NCBI RefSeq assembly: GCF_032190635.1
Contig: NZ_JAVLAS010000001.1
Location: forward strand, 1,426,001-1,490,000
Source: Levilactobacillus zymae
Lineage (GTDB): Bacteria; Bacillota; Bacilli; Lactobacillales; Lactobacillaceae
DNA length: 64,000 bases
Direction: 5' to 3'
Shown: positions 25,578-35,500 of the stretch, in pieces
Position numbering within the stretch: the stretch's first letter is position 1
Layout of the letters: each line of letters begins with the position of its first letter
Notes under the pieces: generated by a model
What the model was told of the DNA's origin: nothing
Database searches by the model: none
What the model saw: the letters and a program-made list of their open reading frames with translations, nothing else
Made by a program: the position numbers and the translations under genes

Positions 25578-25809
25578 GTCACTCAATTAACTAAAGATTC
25601 CAAAATGAAAAGAAACTATTAAGGTTGAGCGGTGTTATTTGCAATCCGGTTTTGGCAATGATAACCTCAGACTATAAGCAATGACCGGAAACTTCGGGAT
25701 TGCCTGCGCGCCTCTTGCTTCTCGGGAGAACCAAGAGCGACGTATTTGATCGACACCGACTACGGGGACGTTAGGAATGTTAAGTCGGGAAATTTGGGGG
25801 TGAAAACTC
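25578..25809 (+). promoter_or_regulatory. dlt operon upstream region
   Basis: 232 bases without a gene. A weak promoter candidate is TTTTGG at 25650, a 17-base spacer and TATAAG at 25673. Downstream, CTCTTG and CAAGAG near 25711-25737 enclose a CTTCTCGGGAGAAC core and could form a hairpin in the leader. The ribosome binding site GGGGGTGA precedes dltX. I see no other known motif. Confidence 0.4.
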
Positions 25810-25959
25810 ATGCGCACAAAGTGGCTGGCAATTTGGCATCAGCCAGTGGTCGCCTTCATTGGCTGGACCGTTTTCTACTTTGCGATTTTAATGGCGTTGG
25901 TTTATTTGTACGGCTATAGTGGCCTGAACAGTACGACGTTTATCTATAATGAGTTTTAA
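25810..25959 (+). CDS. dltX: Teichoic acid D-Ala incorporation-associated protein DltX
   Basis: 49-aa single-pass membrane microprotein that begins dlt operons in lactobacilli and many Firmicutes. The sequence starts MRTKWLAIWHQPVVAF, has one hydrophobic helix (TVFYFAILMALVYLYGY) and ends in FIYNEF, matching the conserved C-terminal F-x-Y-x-E-F motif of DltX. That motif is proposed to take part in transferring D-alanine from DltC to DltD/LTA outside the cell (family knowledge). GGGGGTGA lies upstream of the ATG at 25810. It is easily missed because of its length. Confidence 0.92.
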   Translation: MRTKWLAIWHQPVVAFIGWTVFYFAILMALVYLYGYSGLNSTTFIYNEF

Positions 25960-25999
25960 ACGGAGTAATTGAAAATTGAATTCTTTGGGGGGATAAAGA

Positions 26000-27526
26000 T
26001 TGATTGAGAACATGATCACGACAATCGACCGAATAGCAACACAAGATCCAGATCGACTGGTTTACGATGATTTGGGTCACACGAACACGTACGGGGAATT
26101 GAAACAGTATTCCGATGCTTTGGCGGCACACTTAGACGCCATGCAACTGCCACGTGAAGCCCCCATTTTAGTCTACGGGGACCAAACGTTTAACATGATG
26201 GCAACGTTTCTGGGCATCGTCAAGAGTGGGCACGCCTATGCACCGATTGATACGCACTCACCACTAGAACGGATTACCACGATTAACGATATTGCTCATC
26301 CGGCAGCGGCCATCGCGGTGGCCGCCTTACCGACCGACCTACCAGGGACGGCGGTCATCACACCAGAAAACTTACAAACGATTTTTGAAAAGCCGGTGAC
26401 GGACTACCGGGTGGATCACGCGGTCAGTGGGGATGAAACCTACTACATCATCTTCACGTCCGGAACCACGGGGAAACCCAAAGGGGTCCAAATTTCACAC
26501 ACTAACCTGTTAAGCTACGTGAACTGGATGTTAAGTGACGATTTCGACCTGCCACAGCAACCACGAACACTTTCACAAGCGCCATATTCATTCGACCTGT
26601 CCGTCATGGATTGGGGGCCGACCTTAGCCGGCGGTGGGACGTTGGTGGCGTTGCCTAAGCAGGTAACCGATAATTTCAAAGTCCTGTTTGAGACCTTGCC
26701 ACAGATGAAGTTGAACGTTTGGGTTTCTACCCCTTCGTTCATGGATATCTGCCTATTGGAGCCGACGTTTGACGCCGCACACTATCCGGACCTGCAACGG
26801 TTCCTGTTCTGTGGTGAAGAGTTAACTCACGCCACGGCGCAGACCCTGCATCAACGGTTCCCGCAAGCCCGGATTTTCAACACTTACGGGCCAACGGAAA
26901 CCACGGTGGCGGTCACCCAAGTTGAAATTACGGATCAAATCCTTGCCGATTATCCCCGGTTACCGATTGAGTACGCCAAGGACGACACGACCATCACGGT
27001 GGTGGACGATCAACTTAACGAGGTACCGGCTGGCACCGAAGGAGAAATCCTAATCAGTGGGCCGTCAATGTCTAAGGGTTACCTGAATAACCCCGAAAAA
27101 ACGGCCAAGGCATTTATCACTTGGCACGGCCAACAAGTTTACCGTGCGGGTGACTTAGGGGTGCAACTAGACAACGGTTTGATTATGTACCGTGGGCGAA
27201 CGGACTTTCAAATCAAGCTCCACGGCTACCGGATCGAATTGGAAGAGGTGAACCACTACCTGTCCCAAGAAGAGCACATTCAGGTGGGGGTTGCGGTACC
27301 CAAATATAACCGTGACCACAAGGTTAGCCAACTAGTGGCGTGGGTCGTTCCGGCCGCTCAAGAACTGAGCGGTTTGGCACTGACCAAGGCCATTAAAGAA
27401 AATCTGCAGGGTGGCGATATGATGGAATACATGATTCCACAACGGTTCGTCTACAAGGAAAGCTTACCGATGACCCCCAACGGCAAGGTTGACATTAAAT
27501 CTATTATTGCCGAGGTTAATCAGTAA
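26000..27526 (+). CDS. dltA: D-alanine--poly(phosphoribitol/carrier) ligase DltA
   Basis: Activates D-alanine as an adenylate and loads it on the DltC carrier. 508 aa. TTG start at 26000 with GGGGGG 7 bases upstream, giving the usual MIENMITTID beginning. AMP-binding motif FTSGTTGKPKGV at about residue 152, then FNTYGPTETTVAV, YRAGDLG and the C-terminal LPMTPNGKVDIK with the catalytic lysine. Its stop overlaps the dltB start (TAATG), so the two are coupled. Confidence 0.97.
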   Translation: MIENMITTIDRIATQDPDRLVYDDLGHTNTYGELKQYSDALAAHLDAMQLPREAPILVYGDQTFNMMATFLGIVKSGHAYAPIDTHSPLERITTINDIAHPAAAIAVAALPTDLPGTAVITPENLQTIFEKPVTDYRVDHAVSGDETYYIIFTSGTTGKPKGVQISHTNLLSYVNWMLSDDFDLPQQPRTLSQAPYSFDLSVMDWGPTLAGGGTLVALPKQVTDNFKVLFETLPQMKLNVWVSTPSFMDICLLEPTFDAAHYPDLQRFLFCGEELTHATAQTLHQRFPQARIFNTYGPTETTVAVTQVEITDQILADYPRLPIEYAKDDTTITVVDDQLNEVPAGTEGEILISGPSMSKGYLNNPEKTAKAFITWHGQQVYRAGDLGVQLDNGLIMYRGRTDFQIKLHGYRIELEEVNHYLSQEEHIQVGVAVPKYNRDHKVSQLVAWVVPAAQELSGLALTKAIKENLQGGDMMEYMIPQRFVYKESLPMTPNGKVDIKSIIAEVNQ

Positions 27527-28737
27527 TGCTGTCATTTGAACCATACGGGAACCCCACTTACTTCGCCTTACTAGGGGTGGCCCTGCTGCCATTAATGATC
27601 GGCTTGTTATACGGCAAACGCTCACGACTATACGAAACGTTGATTTCTATCTTCTTTCTGGTCTTAACCTTTGGGGGACCGAAGTGGACGCAGGGGATTG
27701 CCCTGATCATCTACATTTTGTATGAAGTGATGTTGACCTGGGGGTACGCCGTTTACCGTAAACAAAAGAATTCGGGACCAGTTTTTTACCTGATGGTGAT
27801 CCTGGCAATCCTGCCACTAACCGTGGTGAAGGTCACGCCGGCCGTGGAAAATGGCCAAGCGTCGTTAATTGGATTCTTGGGAATCAGTTATCTGACGTTT
27901 AGAGCGGTCCAAACCATGATGGAAACACGGGATGGCACGCTTAAGGACTACCAAGTCATGACGTTCTTGCAATTCATGCTCTTCTTCCCGACGATTTCAT
28001 CCGGGCCAATTGACCGTTACCGGCGGTTCGAGAAGGATTACCGGTCGGTGCCGGATCGGGCGACGTATCTGGGCATGATTCAAAAAGGGGTGCGCTACAT
28101 CTTTGTGGGCTTCCTGTACAAGTTCTTATTGGCTTACTACTTCGGGTCCATTCTGATGCCGAAACTGCAGGTCATGGCAATGCATTCTCGCGGCGGGTTT
28201 ATGGACCTGTCGTGGCCGGTGCTGGGGTACATGTATGCGTACAGTGCCGATTTGTTCTTTGACTTCGCCGGGTACAGTTTGTTTGCCGTCGGGACCTCGT
28301 ATCTGATGGGGATCGCGACGCCGATGAACTTTAAGCAACCTTGGCGCTCACCGAACATCAAGGACTTCTGGAATCGGTGGCACATTACCTTGTCCTTCTG
28401 GTTCCGGGACTTCATCTATATGCGGTTGGTCTTCTGGTTCATGAAGCACCGGGTGTTCAAGAGTCCGCGGACCACGGCCAATGTGACCTACATTATTAAC
28501 ATGTTGGTCATGGGATTCTGGCACGGGGTCACGTGGTACTACATCACCTACGGGCTCTTCCATGGGGTGGCCCTGGTCGTCAACGACGCCTGGTTGCGCT
28601 ACAAGAAGAAGTACCGGCAAAGTGTGCCGCACAACCGCTTTACGCAGCTGTTCGCCATTTTCTTAACGGCGAACTTGGTCTGCTTTAGTTTCCTGATCTT
28701 CTCAGGATTCTTAAATACACTCTGGTTTACCAAATAA
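27526..28737 (+). CDS. dltB: D-alanyl-lipoteichoic acid acyltransferase DltB (MBOAT)
   Basis: Polytopic membrane O-acyltransferase that moves D-alanine across the membrane towards DltD. 403 aa with about ten hydrophobic helices. The MBOAT signature is FWNRWHITLSFWFRDFIYM, followed by the catalytic histidine His333 in MGFWHGVTWYY. It overlaps dltA by one base and precedes dltC. Confidence 0.97.
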   Translation: MLSFEPYGNPTYFALLGVALLPLMIGLLYGKRSRLYETLISIFFLVLTFGGPKWTQGIALIIYILYEVMLTWGYAVYRKQKNSGPVFYLMVILAILPLTVVKVTPAVENGQASLIGFLGISYLTFRAVQTMMETRDGTLKDYQVMTFLQFMLFFPTISSGPIDRYRRFEKDYRSVPDRATYLGMIQKGVRYIFVGFLYKFLLAYYFGSILMPKLQVMAMHSRGGFMDLSWPVLGYMYAYSADLFFDFAGYSLFAVGTSYLMGIATPMNFKQPWRSPNIKDFWNRWHITLSFWFRDFIYMRLVFWFMKHRVFKSPRTTANVTYIINMLVMGFWHGVTWYYITYGLFHGVALVVNDAWLRYKKKYRQSVPHNRFTQLFAIFLTANLVCFSFLIFSGFLNTLWFTK

Positions 28738-28779
28738 TAAAAATATGGAGTATTCAATTTCATTTAGGGGGAAATTATC

Positions 28780-29013
28780 ATGGATGTAAAAGAAACTGTT
28801 TTGTCAATCTTATCAGATTTAACGGGGAACGATGTTAGTGGTGCGATGGATGATAACTTGTTCGATAGCGGGTTATTAGATTCCATGGGTTCCGTGCAAC
28901 TCTTATTGCAATTACAAAGCCAACTGGGCGTTAGCGTACCAGTTTCCGAATTTGAGCGGTCAGAGTGGGACACGCCCAACAAGATTGTTAAGAAAGTCGA
29001 AAGTCTGGCTTAG
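28780..29013 (+). CDS. dltC: D-alanyl carrier protein DltC
   Basis: 77-aa acyl carrier protein that holds D-alanine on a phosphopantetheine arm. The attachment serine is Ser35 in [11 protein letters not shown] (the DSxGS motif). Starts 42 bases after dltB with TAGGGGGA upstream, and ends 3 bases before dltD. Confidence 0.97.
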   Translation: MDVKETVLSILSDLTGNDVSGAMDDNLFDSGLLDSMGSVQLLLQLQSQLGVSVPVSEFERSEWDTPNKIVKKVESLA

Positions 29014-29016
29014 CCA

Positions 29017-30306
29017 ATGGCGAAGCGACTGCTACGGATCTTTGGTCCGTTAATTCTCGCGGCAATTCTGGTTCTGGCGATTTTGGTATCACCGGTGACT
29101 TTCGGTTTTAAACACGTCAGTGCGGGTGAGGAACGGCAAGCTGCCGTTTCACTATCACCCAACGTTCTAAAGGGGAAGCGGATTAAGGAAGCGGCCTTAA
29201 AGGAAAACTATGTCCCGTTTTTCGGGTCTTCCGAATGGTCCCGAATTGATCCCATGCACCCCTCGGTTCTAGCCCAAAAGTATCATCGGGATTACCGTCC
29301 ATTTCTCTTAGGGGCGCGGGGGACGCAATCGTTAACGCAATTCTTCGTGATACAAAACATTCAGGGCGAATTGCGTAACAAAAAAGCGGTCTTCGTGGTT
29401 TCGCCCCAATGGTTTGTGAAGGACGGGACCCGGAAGGATGCTTTTGCCTTCTACTACTCACAACTGCAGACGGCAGAATGGTTGTCCCATTACCGCCACG
29501 ATGCAATCGACCAGTACGCGGCTAAGCGGTTATTACAAATGCCGGTCGCCAAGTCTGATCACTTCATCTATGCGGCGCTGCAACGCGTGGCTTCCGGGAA
29601 GACGTTGACCGATTATCAACGCTTCTATCTGCGGACTAAGATGAACATGCTGACGCAAGAAGATCAATTCTTCTCCGGAATCAACCTCCCATCGCAGAAC
29701 TGGAACAAAGTTAACCAGCAAGCAAAGAAGTTACCCACTCAATATTCTTATGCCAAGCTGGATCGACTAGCCGGTCAGATTGGTCAGGAACAAACGGGGA
29801 ATAACCGTTTTCGTATTAGTGATTCCTTCTATAACCAAGGTCTTAAGCAAGAACTGAAAACTGGGAAATTACAAGGCTTCCAACGGAACTTGAGTTACAC
29901 CAAGTCCCCAGAGTTTGGTGATTTCCAACTAGTGCTTGATCAGTTTGCACGTTTAAAGACCAACGTCATGTTCATCATTCCGCCGGTTAACGACCGGTGG
30001 GCGAAGTACACGGGCTTATCGCAGGAAATGCTGCGGCAGTTCGATCAAAAGATTCGTTATCAATTGCAGTCACAAGGATTTAACAACATTTGCGACCTCA
30101 GCAGTAAAGGTAACGTCCCGTACTTCATGACGGATACCATTCACTTGGGGTGGCGGGGTTGGTTAGCGGTTGACCAAAAGGTTGATCCGTTCTTAACTAA
30201 GTCGCAACCACAGCCCAAGTATCAGATTAACGATAAGTTCTACTCGCAGAAGTGGCAGCAGCTGGATCCAACTCAGTTAGCAACCTACGAAGCGACGACG
30301 AAATAA
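29017..30306 (+). CDS. dltD: D-alanyl-lipoteichoic acid biosynthesis protein DltD
   Basis: Extracellular membrane-anchored esterase/transferase that puts D-alanine on lipoteichoic acid. 429 aa with an N-terminal anchor (FGPLILAAILVLAILVSPVTF). The SGNH-like catalytic block shows GSSEWSRIDPMHPS at about residues 69-82, and the C-terminal motif DTIHLGWRGW carries the Asp/His pair. The start is 3 bases after dltC; the ribosome binding region is inside dltC. Confidence 0.96.
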   Translation: MAKRLLRIFGPLILAAILVLAILVSPVTFGFKHVSAGEERQAAVSLSPNVLKGKRIKEAALKENYVPFFGSSEWSRIDPMHPSVLAQKYHRDYRPFLLGARGTQSLTQFFVIQNIQGELRNKKAVFVVSPQWFVKDGTRKDAFAFYYSQLQTAEWLSHYRHDAIDQYAAKRLLQMPVAKSDHFIYAALQRVASGKTLTDYQRFYLRTKMNMLTQEDQFFSGINLPSQNWNKVNQQAKKLPTQYSYAKLDRLAGQIGQEQTGNNRFRISDSFYNQGLKQELKTGKLQGFQRNLSYTKSPEFGDFQLVLDQFARLKTNVMFIIPPVNDRWAKYTGLSQEMLRQFDQKIRYQLQSQGFNNICDLSSKGNVPYFMTDTIHLGWRGWLAVDQKVDPFLTKSQPQPKYQINDKFYSQKWQQLDPTQLATYEATTK

Positions 30307-30311
30307 CGATT

Positions 30312-30345
30312 AAAGGAGGGGTTAGCCACGGCTAGCCTCTCCTTT
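30312..30345 (+). terminator. Hairpin after dltD
   Basis: AAAGGAGGGGTTAGCC pairs with GGCTAGCCTCTCCTTT across an AC loop with one mismatch. The T run is short, so the terminator is moderate. Confidence 0.6.
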
Positions 30346-30364
30346 AGTGTTTCGGACACGGGGT

Positions 30365-30393
30365 TTGTACTTCCCGAGCAGGGTTGGTATAAT
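30365..30393 (+). promoter_or_regulatory. lepA promoter
   Basis: -35 TTGTAC, 17-base spacer, perfect -10 TATAAT. It lies 37 bases before lepA. Confidence 0.75.
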
Positions 30394-30429
30394 TATCGAG
30401 ATATGGTGTTTAGGAAAGTAGGAAAATAA

Positions 30430-32265
30430 ATGGACCTGGAAAAATTAAAGCAACATCAAAAATACATTCGTAACTTTTCCATCGTGGCCCACATTGACCA
30501 CGGGAAATCGACCCTGGCGGACCGAATCCTGGAAATGACGGATACGGTGTCCAAGCGAGACATGCAGGATCAGATCCTGGATAACATGGACTTGGAACGC
30601 GAACGGGGCATTACCATTAAATTAAACGCGGTCGAATTAACTTACCACGCTAAAGACGGTCACGATTACGAGTTTCACCTGATTGATACCCCGGGGCACG
30701 TGGACTTCTCTTACGAGGTTTCCCGGAGTTTGGCGGCCTGCGAGGGCGCTGTTTTGGTGGTGGACGCTGCGCAGGGGGTCGAAGCGCAGACGTTGGCCAA
30801 CGTGTACCTAGCGTTGGATGACAACCTGGAAATCGTGCCGGTTATCAATAAGATTGACCTGCCATCGGCGGATCCGGACAAGGTCAAAAAAGAAATTGAA
30901 GACGTCATCGGCTTGGATGCTTCCGATGCCGTTTTAGCCAGTGCTAAGCAGGGTATCGGGATTGAGGATCTCTTGGAACAAATTGTGGCTAAGGTACCGG
31001 CACCCACTGGTGATTTGGACGCGCCGTTAAAGGCTCTGGTCTTTGACTCGGTGTATGATGATTACCGCGGGGTGGTGTTGAGCGTTCGGGTTTACGACGG
31101 GACCGTTCAACCGGGTGACAAGATTCGGATGATGAATAGTCAGACCGAATACGAAGTGACTGAAGTCGGGGTCAACTCGCCAAACCCGTTAAGCCGGGAT
31201 TACCTGATTGCTGGTGACGTGGGGTATATCACGGCCAGCATCAAGGATATTACGGAAACCCGAGTCGGGGATACCGTGACTAATGTGGAAGATCCAGCAG
31301 CGAAGGCGCTACCGGGTTACCGGGAAATGAACCCGATGGTTTACGCTGGGTTGTACCCCACGGATAACGCTAAACTAAACGATCTACGAGAAGCCCTCGA
31401 AAAGCTGAAGCTTAACGATGCGGCTCTCGAATTTGAACCCGAAGCTTCGCAGGCCCTGGGCTTTGGATTTCGGTGTGGCTTCTTGGGGATGTTGCACATG
31501 GACGTGGTCCAGGAACGTTTGGAGCGGGAATTTAATCTTGATTTAATCACCACGGCGCCGTCCGTAACCTACCATGCTTACTTGACCGATGGCACCATGA
31601 AGGAGGTCGAGAACCCAGCAGAAATGCCGGAAGCTTCGGCCATCAAGAAGATTGAAGAGCCGATTGTGAAGGCGACCATTATGGCACCCAACGAATACGT
31701 GGGAGCGGTGATGGAACTTTGCCAACACCGACGGGGCCAATTCCTGACCATGGAATACCTGGATGATTACCGGGTGAACATTATCTACAATATGCCATTG
31801 TCCGAAATCATCTTTGACTTTTTCGATAAGCTGAAGTCTAATACGCGGGGTTACGCCTCGTTAGATTATGAGATGAACGGGTACCAGGAAAGTGATCTGG
31901 TCAAGATTGACTTATTGTTGAACGGTGACAAGGTCGATGCGTTGAGCTTTATCGCGCACCGGACGTTTGCGGCACAACGGGGCCGCGAGATTGCCAGCCG
32001 GTTGAAGGGAATTATCCCACGTCAGAACTTCGAAATTCCAATTCAGGCGGCCATTGGGGCGAAGATCATTGCCCGGACGACCATTAAGGCCTACCGTAAG
32101 GACGTGACGGCGCACCTATATGGTGGGGACCGTACGCGACGGATGAAGTTACTGGAGAAGCAAAAAGCCGGAAAGAAGCGCATGAAGGCCGTGGGTCGCG
32201 TGGATATTCCTCAGGAAGCGTTCATGGCCGTTTTGAAGACGGACGAGGACGAAACCAAGTCATAG
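30430..32265 (+). CDS. lepA: Elongation factor 4 (LepA)
   Basis: Ribosome-bound GTPase related to EF-G, linked to 30S assembly and initiation fidelity. 611 aa. G1 AHIDHGKST at about residue 21, switch [11 protein letters not shown]4 [10 protein letters not shown]. The LepA-specific C-terminal domain follows EF-G-like domains III and V ([31 protein letters not shown]). It follows the dlt operon with its own promoter. Its terminator is next to the CRISPR leader. Confidence 0.97.
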   Translation: MDLEKLKQHQKYIRNFSIVAHIDHGKSTLADRILEMTDTVSKRDMQDQILDNMDLERERGITIKLNAVELTYHAKDGHDYEFHLIDTPGHVDFSYEVSRSLAACEGAVLVVDAAQGVEAQTLANVYLALDDNLEIVPVINKIDLPSADPDKVKKEIEDVIGLDASDAVLASAKQGIGIEDLLEQIVAKVPAPTGDLDAPLKALVFDSVYDDYRGVVLSVRVYDGTVQPGDKIRMMNSQTEYEVTEVGVNSPNPLSRDYLIAGDVGYITASIKDITETRVGDTVTNVEDPAAKALPGYREMNPMVYAGLYPTDNAKLNDLREALEKLKLNDAALEFEPEASQALGFGFRCGFLGMLHMDVVQERLEREFNLDLITTAPSVTYHAYLTDGTMKEVENPAEMPEASAIKKIEEPIVKATIMAPNEYVGAVMELCQHRRGQFLTMEYLDDYRVNIIYNMPLSEIIFDFFDKLKSNTRGYASLDYEMNGYQESDLVKIDLLLNGDKVDALSFIAHRTFAAQRGREIASRLKGIIPRQNFEIPIQAAIGAKIIARTTIKAYRKDVTAHLYGGDRTRRMKLLEKQKAGKKRMKAVGRVDIPQEAFMAVLKTDEDETKS

Positions 32266-32272
32266 CTAGATT

Positions 32273-32323
32273 AAAAAAGTTCCGCTGCGGGTGGCTTAGA
32301 AGCCAAACGGCAACGGAACTTTT
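32273..32323 (+). terminator. Terminator after lepA
   Basis: AAAAGTTCCG pairs with CGGAACTTTT around an inner stem GGCT/AGCC and a TGC/GCA pair; the 3' arm provides the T run. It separates lepA from the CRISPR array, so the array needs its own promoter. Confidence 0.85.
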
Positions 32324-32529
32324 AGTTTATTGAAACGGCTAAGCTTTAAATAACTTAACATAACAAAAATTATCTCAAGTTAGCTGCATGATTACGCTGA
32401 TTCGGTGTTTGGGGTTGCAAGTTGAGAAGCGACTTAGTAGACTGTATTTGCGGGTGTGCTCCACACCAAGTTCATGTAAAACGCGGAATTGTGAATTTTG
32501 AAATGCTGGTATGGCGGCTTTTCTTTAGT
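32324..32529 (+). other. Probable CRISPR leader
   Basis: 206 bases with no ORF between the lepA terminator and the first repeat. The first half is AT-rich (near 32340-32385). It contains a hairpin GGTGTG / CACACC with a CTC loop at 32453-32467. Close to the array I see TTGTGA, 15 bases, TATGGC, a poor promoter. I place the leader on this side because the only mutated repeat, typical of the distal end, is at the other end. Confidence 0.6.
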
Positions 32530-35500
32530 GTATTCCCCACATGTGTGGGGGTGATTCCAAATTCAAGAGGTTTTCATTGAACATATTCCGGTATTCCCCA
32601 CATGTGTGGGGGTGATTCTGAACACATATCTTGATTGTTCTTTATGTGTTCGTATTCCCCACATGTGTGGGGGTGATTCCATGCAATCGCATATATCCAA
32701 AAGAGTTCTTGCGTATTCCCCACATGTGTGGGGGTGATTCCCATAGATAAGGAAAGGGTTAGTGATAAATATGGTATTCCCCACATGTGTGGGGGTGATT
32801 CTACCCATTTCCGTAATACCCAATTGCCGACTTTGTATTCCCCACATGTGTGGGGGTGATTCTACTAAAAAGGGGTTGACGAGCTTCTTAGATAGGTATT
32901 CCCCACATGTGTGGGGGTGATTCTGAAGCTATTACTCAAGTATTGGGGGTTGAATAGTATTCCCCACATGTGTGGGGGTGATTCTATACGGATTGCCGGT
33001 TGTCTTATCAATTGGCGGTATTCCCCACATGTGTGGGGGTGATTCTCAGATAGCCCCCTATTAAATCACCGGCATTTCGTATTCCCCACATGTGTGGGGG
33101 TGATTCTAATACCTTTTGCTCCCCACTTCTTGAGCCGCTGTATTCCCCACATGTGTGGGGGTGATTCTATGAGTAAAAATACACTTGCGTTAGAAATTGG
33201 GTATTCCCCACATGTGTGGGGGTGATTCCTGAATGGCGGCCTCTATGCTGATCCGGTGGAGGTATTCCCCACATGTGTGGGGGTGATTCCATGCAAAGAA
33301 ACGTTGGTTAGAGCGGCAACAGGTATTCCCCACATGTGTGGGGGTGATTCTAAGCAACCCTTTTTTAAAATTCTTTTTAAATGGTATTCCCCACATGTGT
33401 GGGGGTGATTCCGAGTGTACTAAAAAGGGGGCGGCCGGTTGGTCGTATTCCCCACATGTGTGGGGGTGATTCCAAAAAAATTAAAGATATGACTTGGGAG
33501 TTAAAGTATTCCCCACATGTGTGGGGGTGATTCTTGCATAAGGGTCATGGGCGGTCATAAATTCTTGTATTCCCCACATGTGTGGGGGTGATTCTAATCA
33601 CTTGGATAAGTTAAATCCTCGCTATTCGTATTCCCCACATGTGTGGGGGTGATTCCTAGCATCTAATCAGCTAATTAGCCAATTAGTCGTATTCCCCACA
33701 TGTGTGGGGGTGATTCTCGTAATCAATATATAAGTGTTCCCCGATCGTAGTATTCCCCACATGTGTGGGGGTGATTCCATTGGCTTCTTCGGCAACGTGG
33801 GCCATCTCTGGTATTCCCCACATGTGTGGGGGTGATTCTGCAAACGGCCTATGACTTCACGGTTGGCTCTAGTATTCCCCACATGTGTGGGGGTGATTCC
33901 GAAGTTCATCGCATGGGCTATCCCAAAACAGAGTATTCCCCACATGTGTGGGGGTGATTCCTGATTATCTTCTCGGAAAAAATAGCACGCCTTGTATTCC
34001 CCACATGTGTGGGGGTGATTCCGATTGCATCTTATTGCCCAATCCGGTCAAGTCGTATTCCCCACATGTGTGGGGGTGATTCCGTCGTCTAGATGATCAA
34101 TGATGTTAGCTTCTCGTATTCCCCACATGTGTGGGGGTGATTCTAATTCAGGCTAGACAGCGGTTTCGGGAAGCACGTATTCCCCACATGTGTGGGGGTG
34201 ATTCCAAGACAGGCAAAGATACCTAGACTTGTATCGAGTATTCCCCACATGTGTGGGGGTGATTCTAACATTATAGACTGGTGATTTAAAAGATGTTGGT
34301 ATTCCCCACATGTGTGGGGGTGATTCCGTCTGGTGCTATGGTTAATCGAGTTTTGCGTCGTATTCCCCACATGTGTGGGGGTGATTCCACATTTTCAGAT
34401 TGCAATTTCACAAATAGACTGTATTCCCCACATGTGTGGGGGTGATTCCACTTACATCAGCCTCCGTTAATTTATCTAAACGTATTCCCCACATGTGTGG
34501 GGGTGATTCCTACTGTCCCATTAGCTGCAGCAATCGTGTCGTGTATTCCCCACATGTGTGGGGGTGATTCTATTCTTCAACGAAGGGTTACCGGAGCAGT
34601 AAAGTATTCCCCACATGTGTGGGGGTGATTCCATCTCCCCAAAATTGGGGACATCTTTCAGCCGGTATTCCCCACATGTGTGGGGGTGATTCTGATGAGA
34701 TTGATCGTCTATACAGTATCAGCGAGTATTCCCCACATGTGTGGGGGTGATTCCAGAAGGTACGGGTTATCTCAGTCCCAAGGCTGGTATTCCCCACATG
34801 TGTGGGGGTGATTCCAGAAGCATTACAGCCTTATGCCAAGACAGTTGGTATTCCCCACATGTGTGGGGGTGATTCTACCGATTGGTCACCGTTACGGTCC
34901 GTGATTTCGTATTCCCCACATGTGTGGGGGTGATTCCACGTTCGATGATTGAGGTTGATGTATTGGTACGTATTCCCCACATGTGTGGGGGTGATTCTTT
35001 CATTTTTCTATGGGTTAGGCTACCTGATTCGTATTCCCCACATGTGTGGGGGTGATTCCTCTTTAGCCAGCTGATCGTCGATAGTGCCGTAGTATTCCCC
35101 ACATGTGTGGGGGTGATTCTTTGAATACGTGTGTGGTTCGATTCCACACCAAGTATTCCCCACATGTGTGGGGGTGATTCTAAGCATACAAGTACGCCCG
35201 TCCATAGATGTCAGTATTCCCCACATGTGTGGGGGTGATTCCGTCAACGGACTAGACGATTTCAAACGGGCTAAGTATTCCCCACATGTGTGGGGGTGAT
35301 TCCGGTATCAAAGTTGTTAGCACCAGATAGGTGGGGTATTCCCCACATGTGTGGGGGTGATTCTAACGTCTCGTGAAATATGTCCATCGTCTTCTAGTAT
35401 TCCCCACATGTGTGGGGGTGATTCTTGATTCGCTTTTTTCCATAACTTCCTCCTACTTGTATTCCCCACATGTGTGGGGGTGATTCTCCAATTGCATCTT

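Noticed and set aside
35121..35152. tRNA gene suggested by a T-arm sequence
   Set aside because: Only the T-arm is present inside a 32-nt spacer; no acceptor, D or anticodon arm.
32563..35265. Minus-strand ORFs of 68-96 aa with repeated HPHTCGEY and ESPPHMWGI segments
   Set aside because: They are translations of the CRISPR repeats themselves; the motif changes with the 61-base period and no ribosome binding sites exist.
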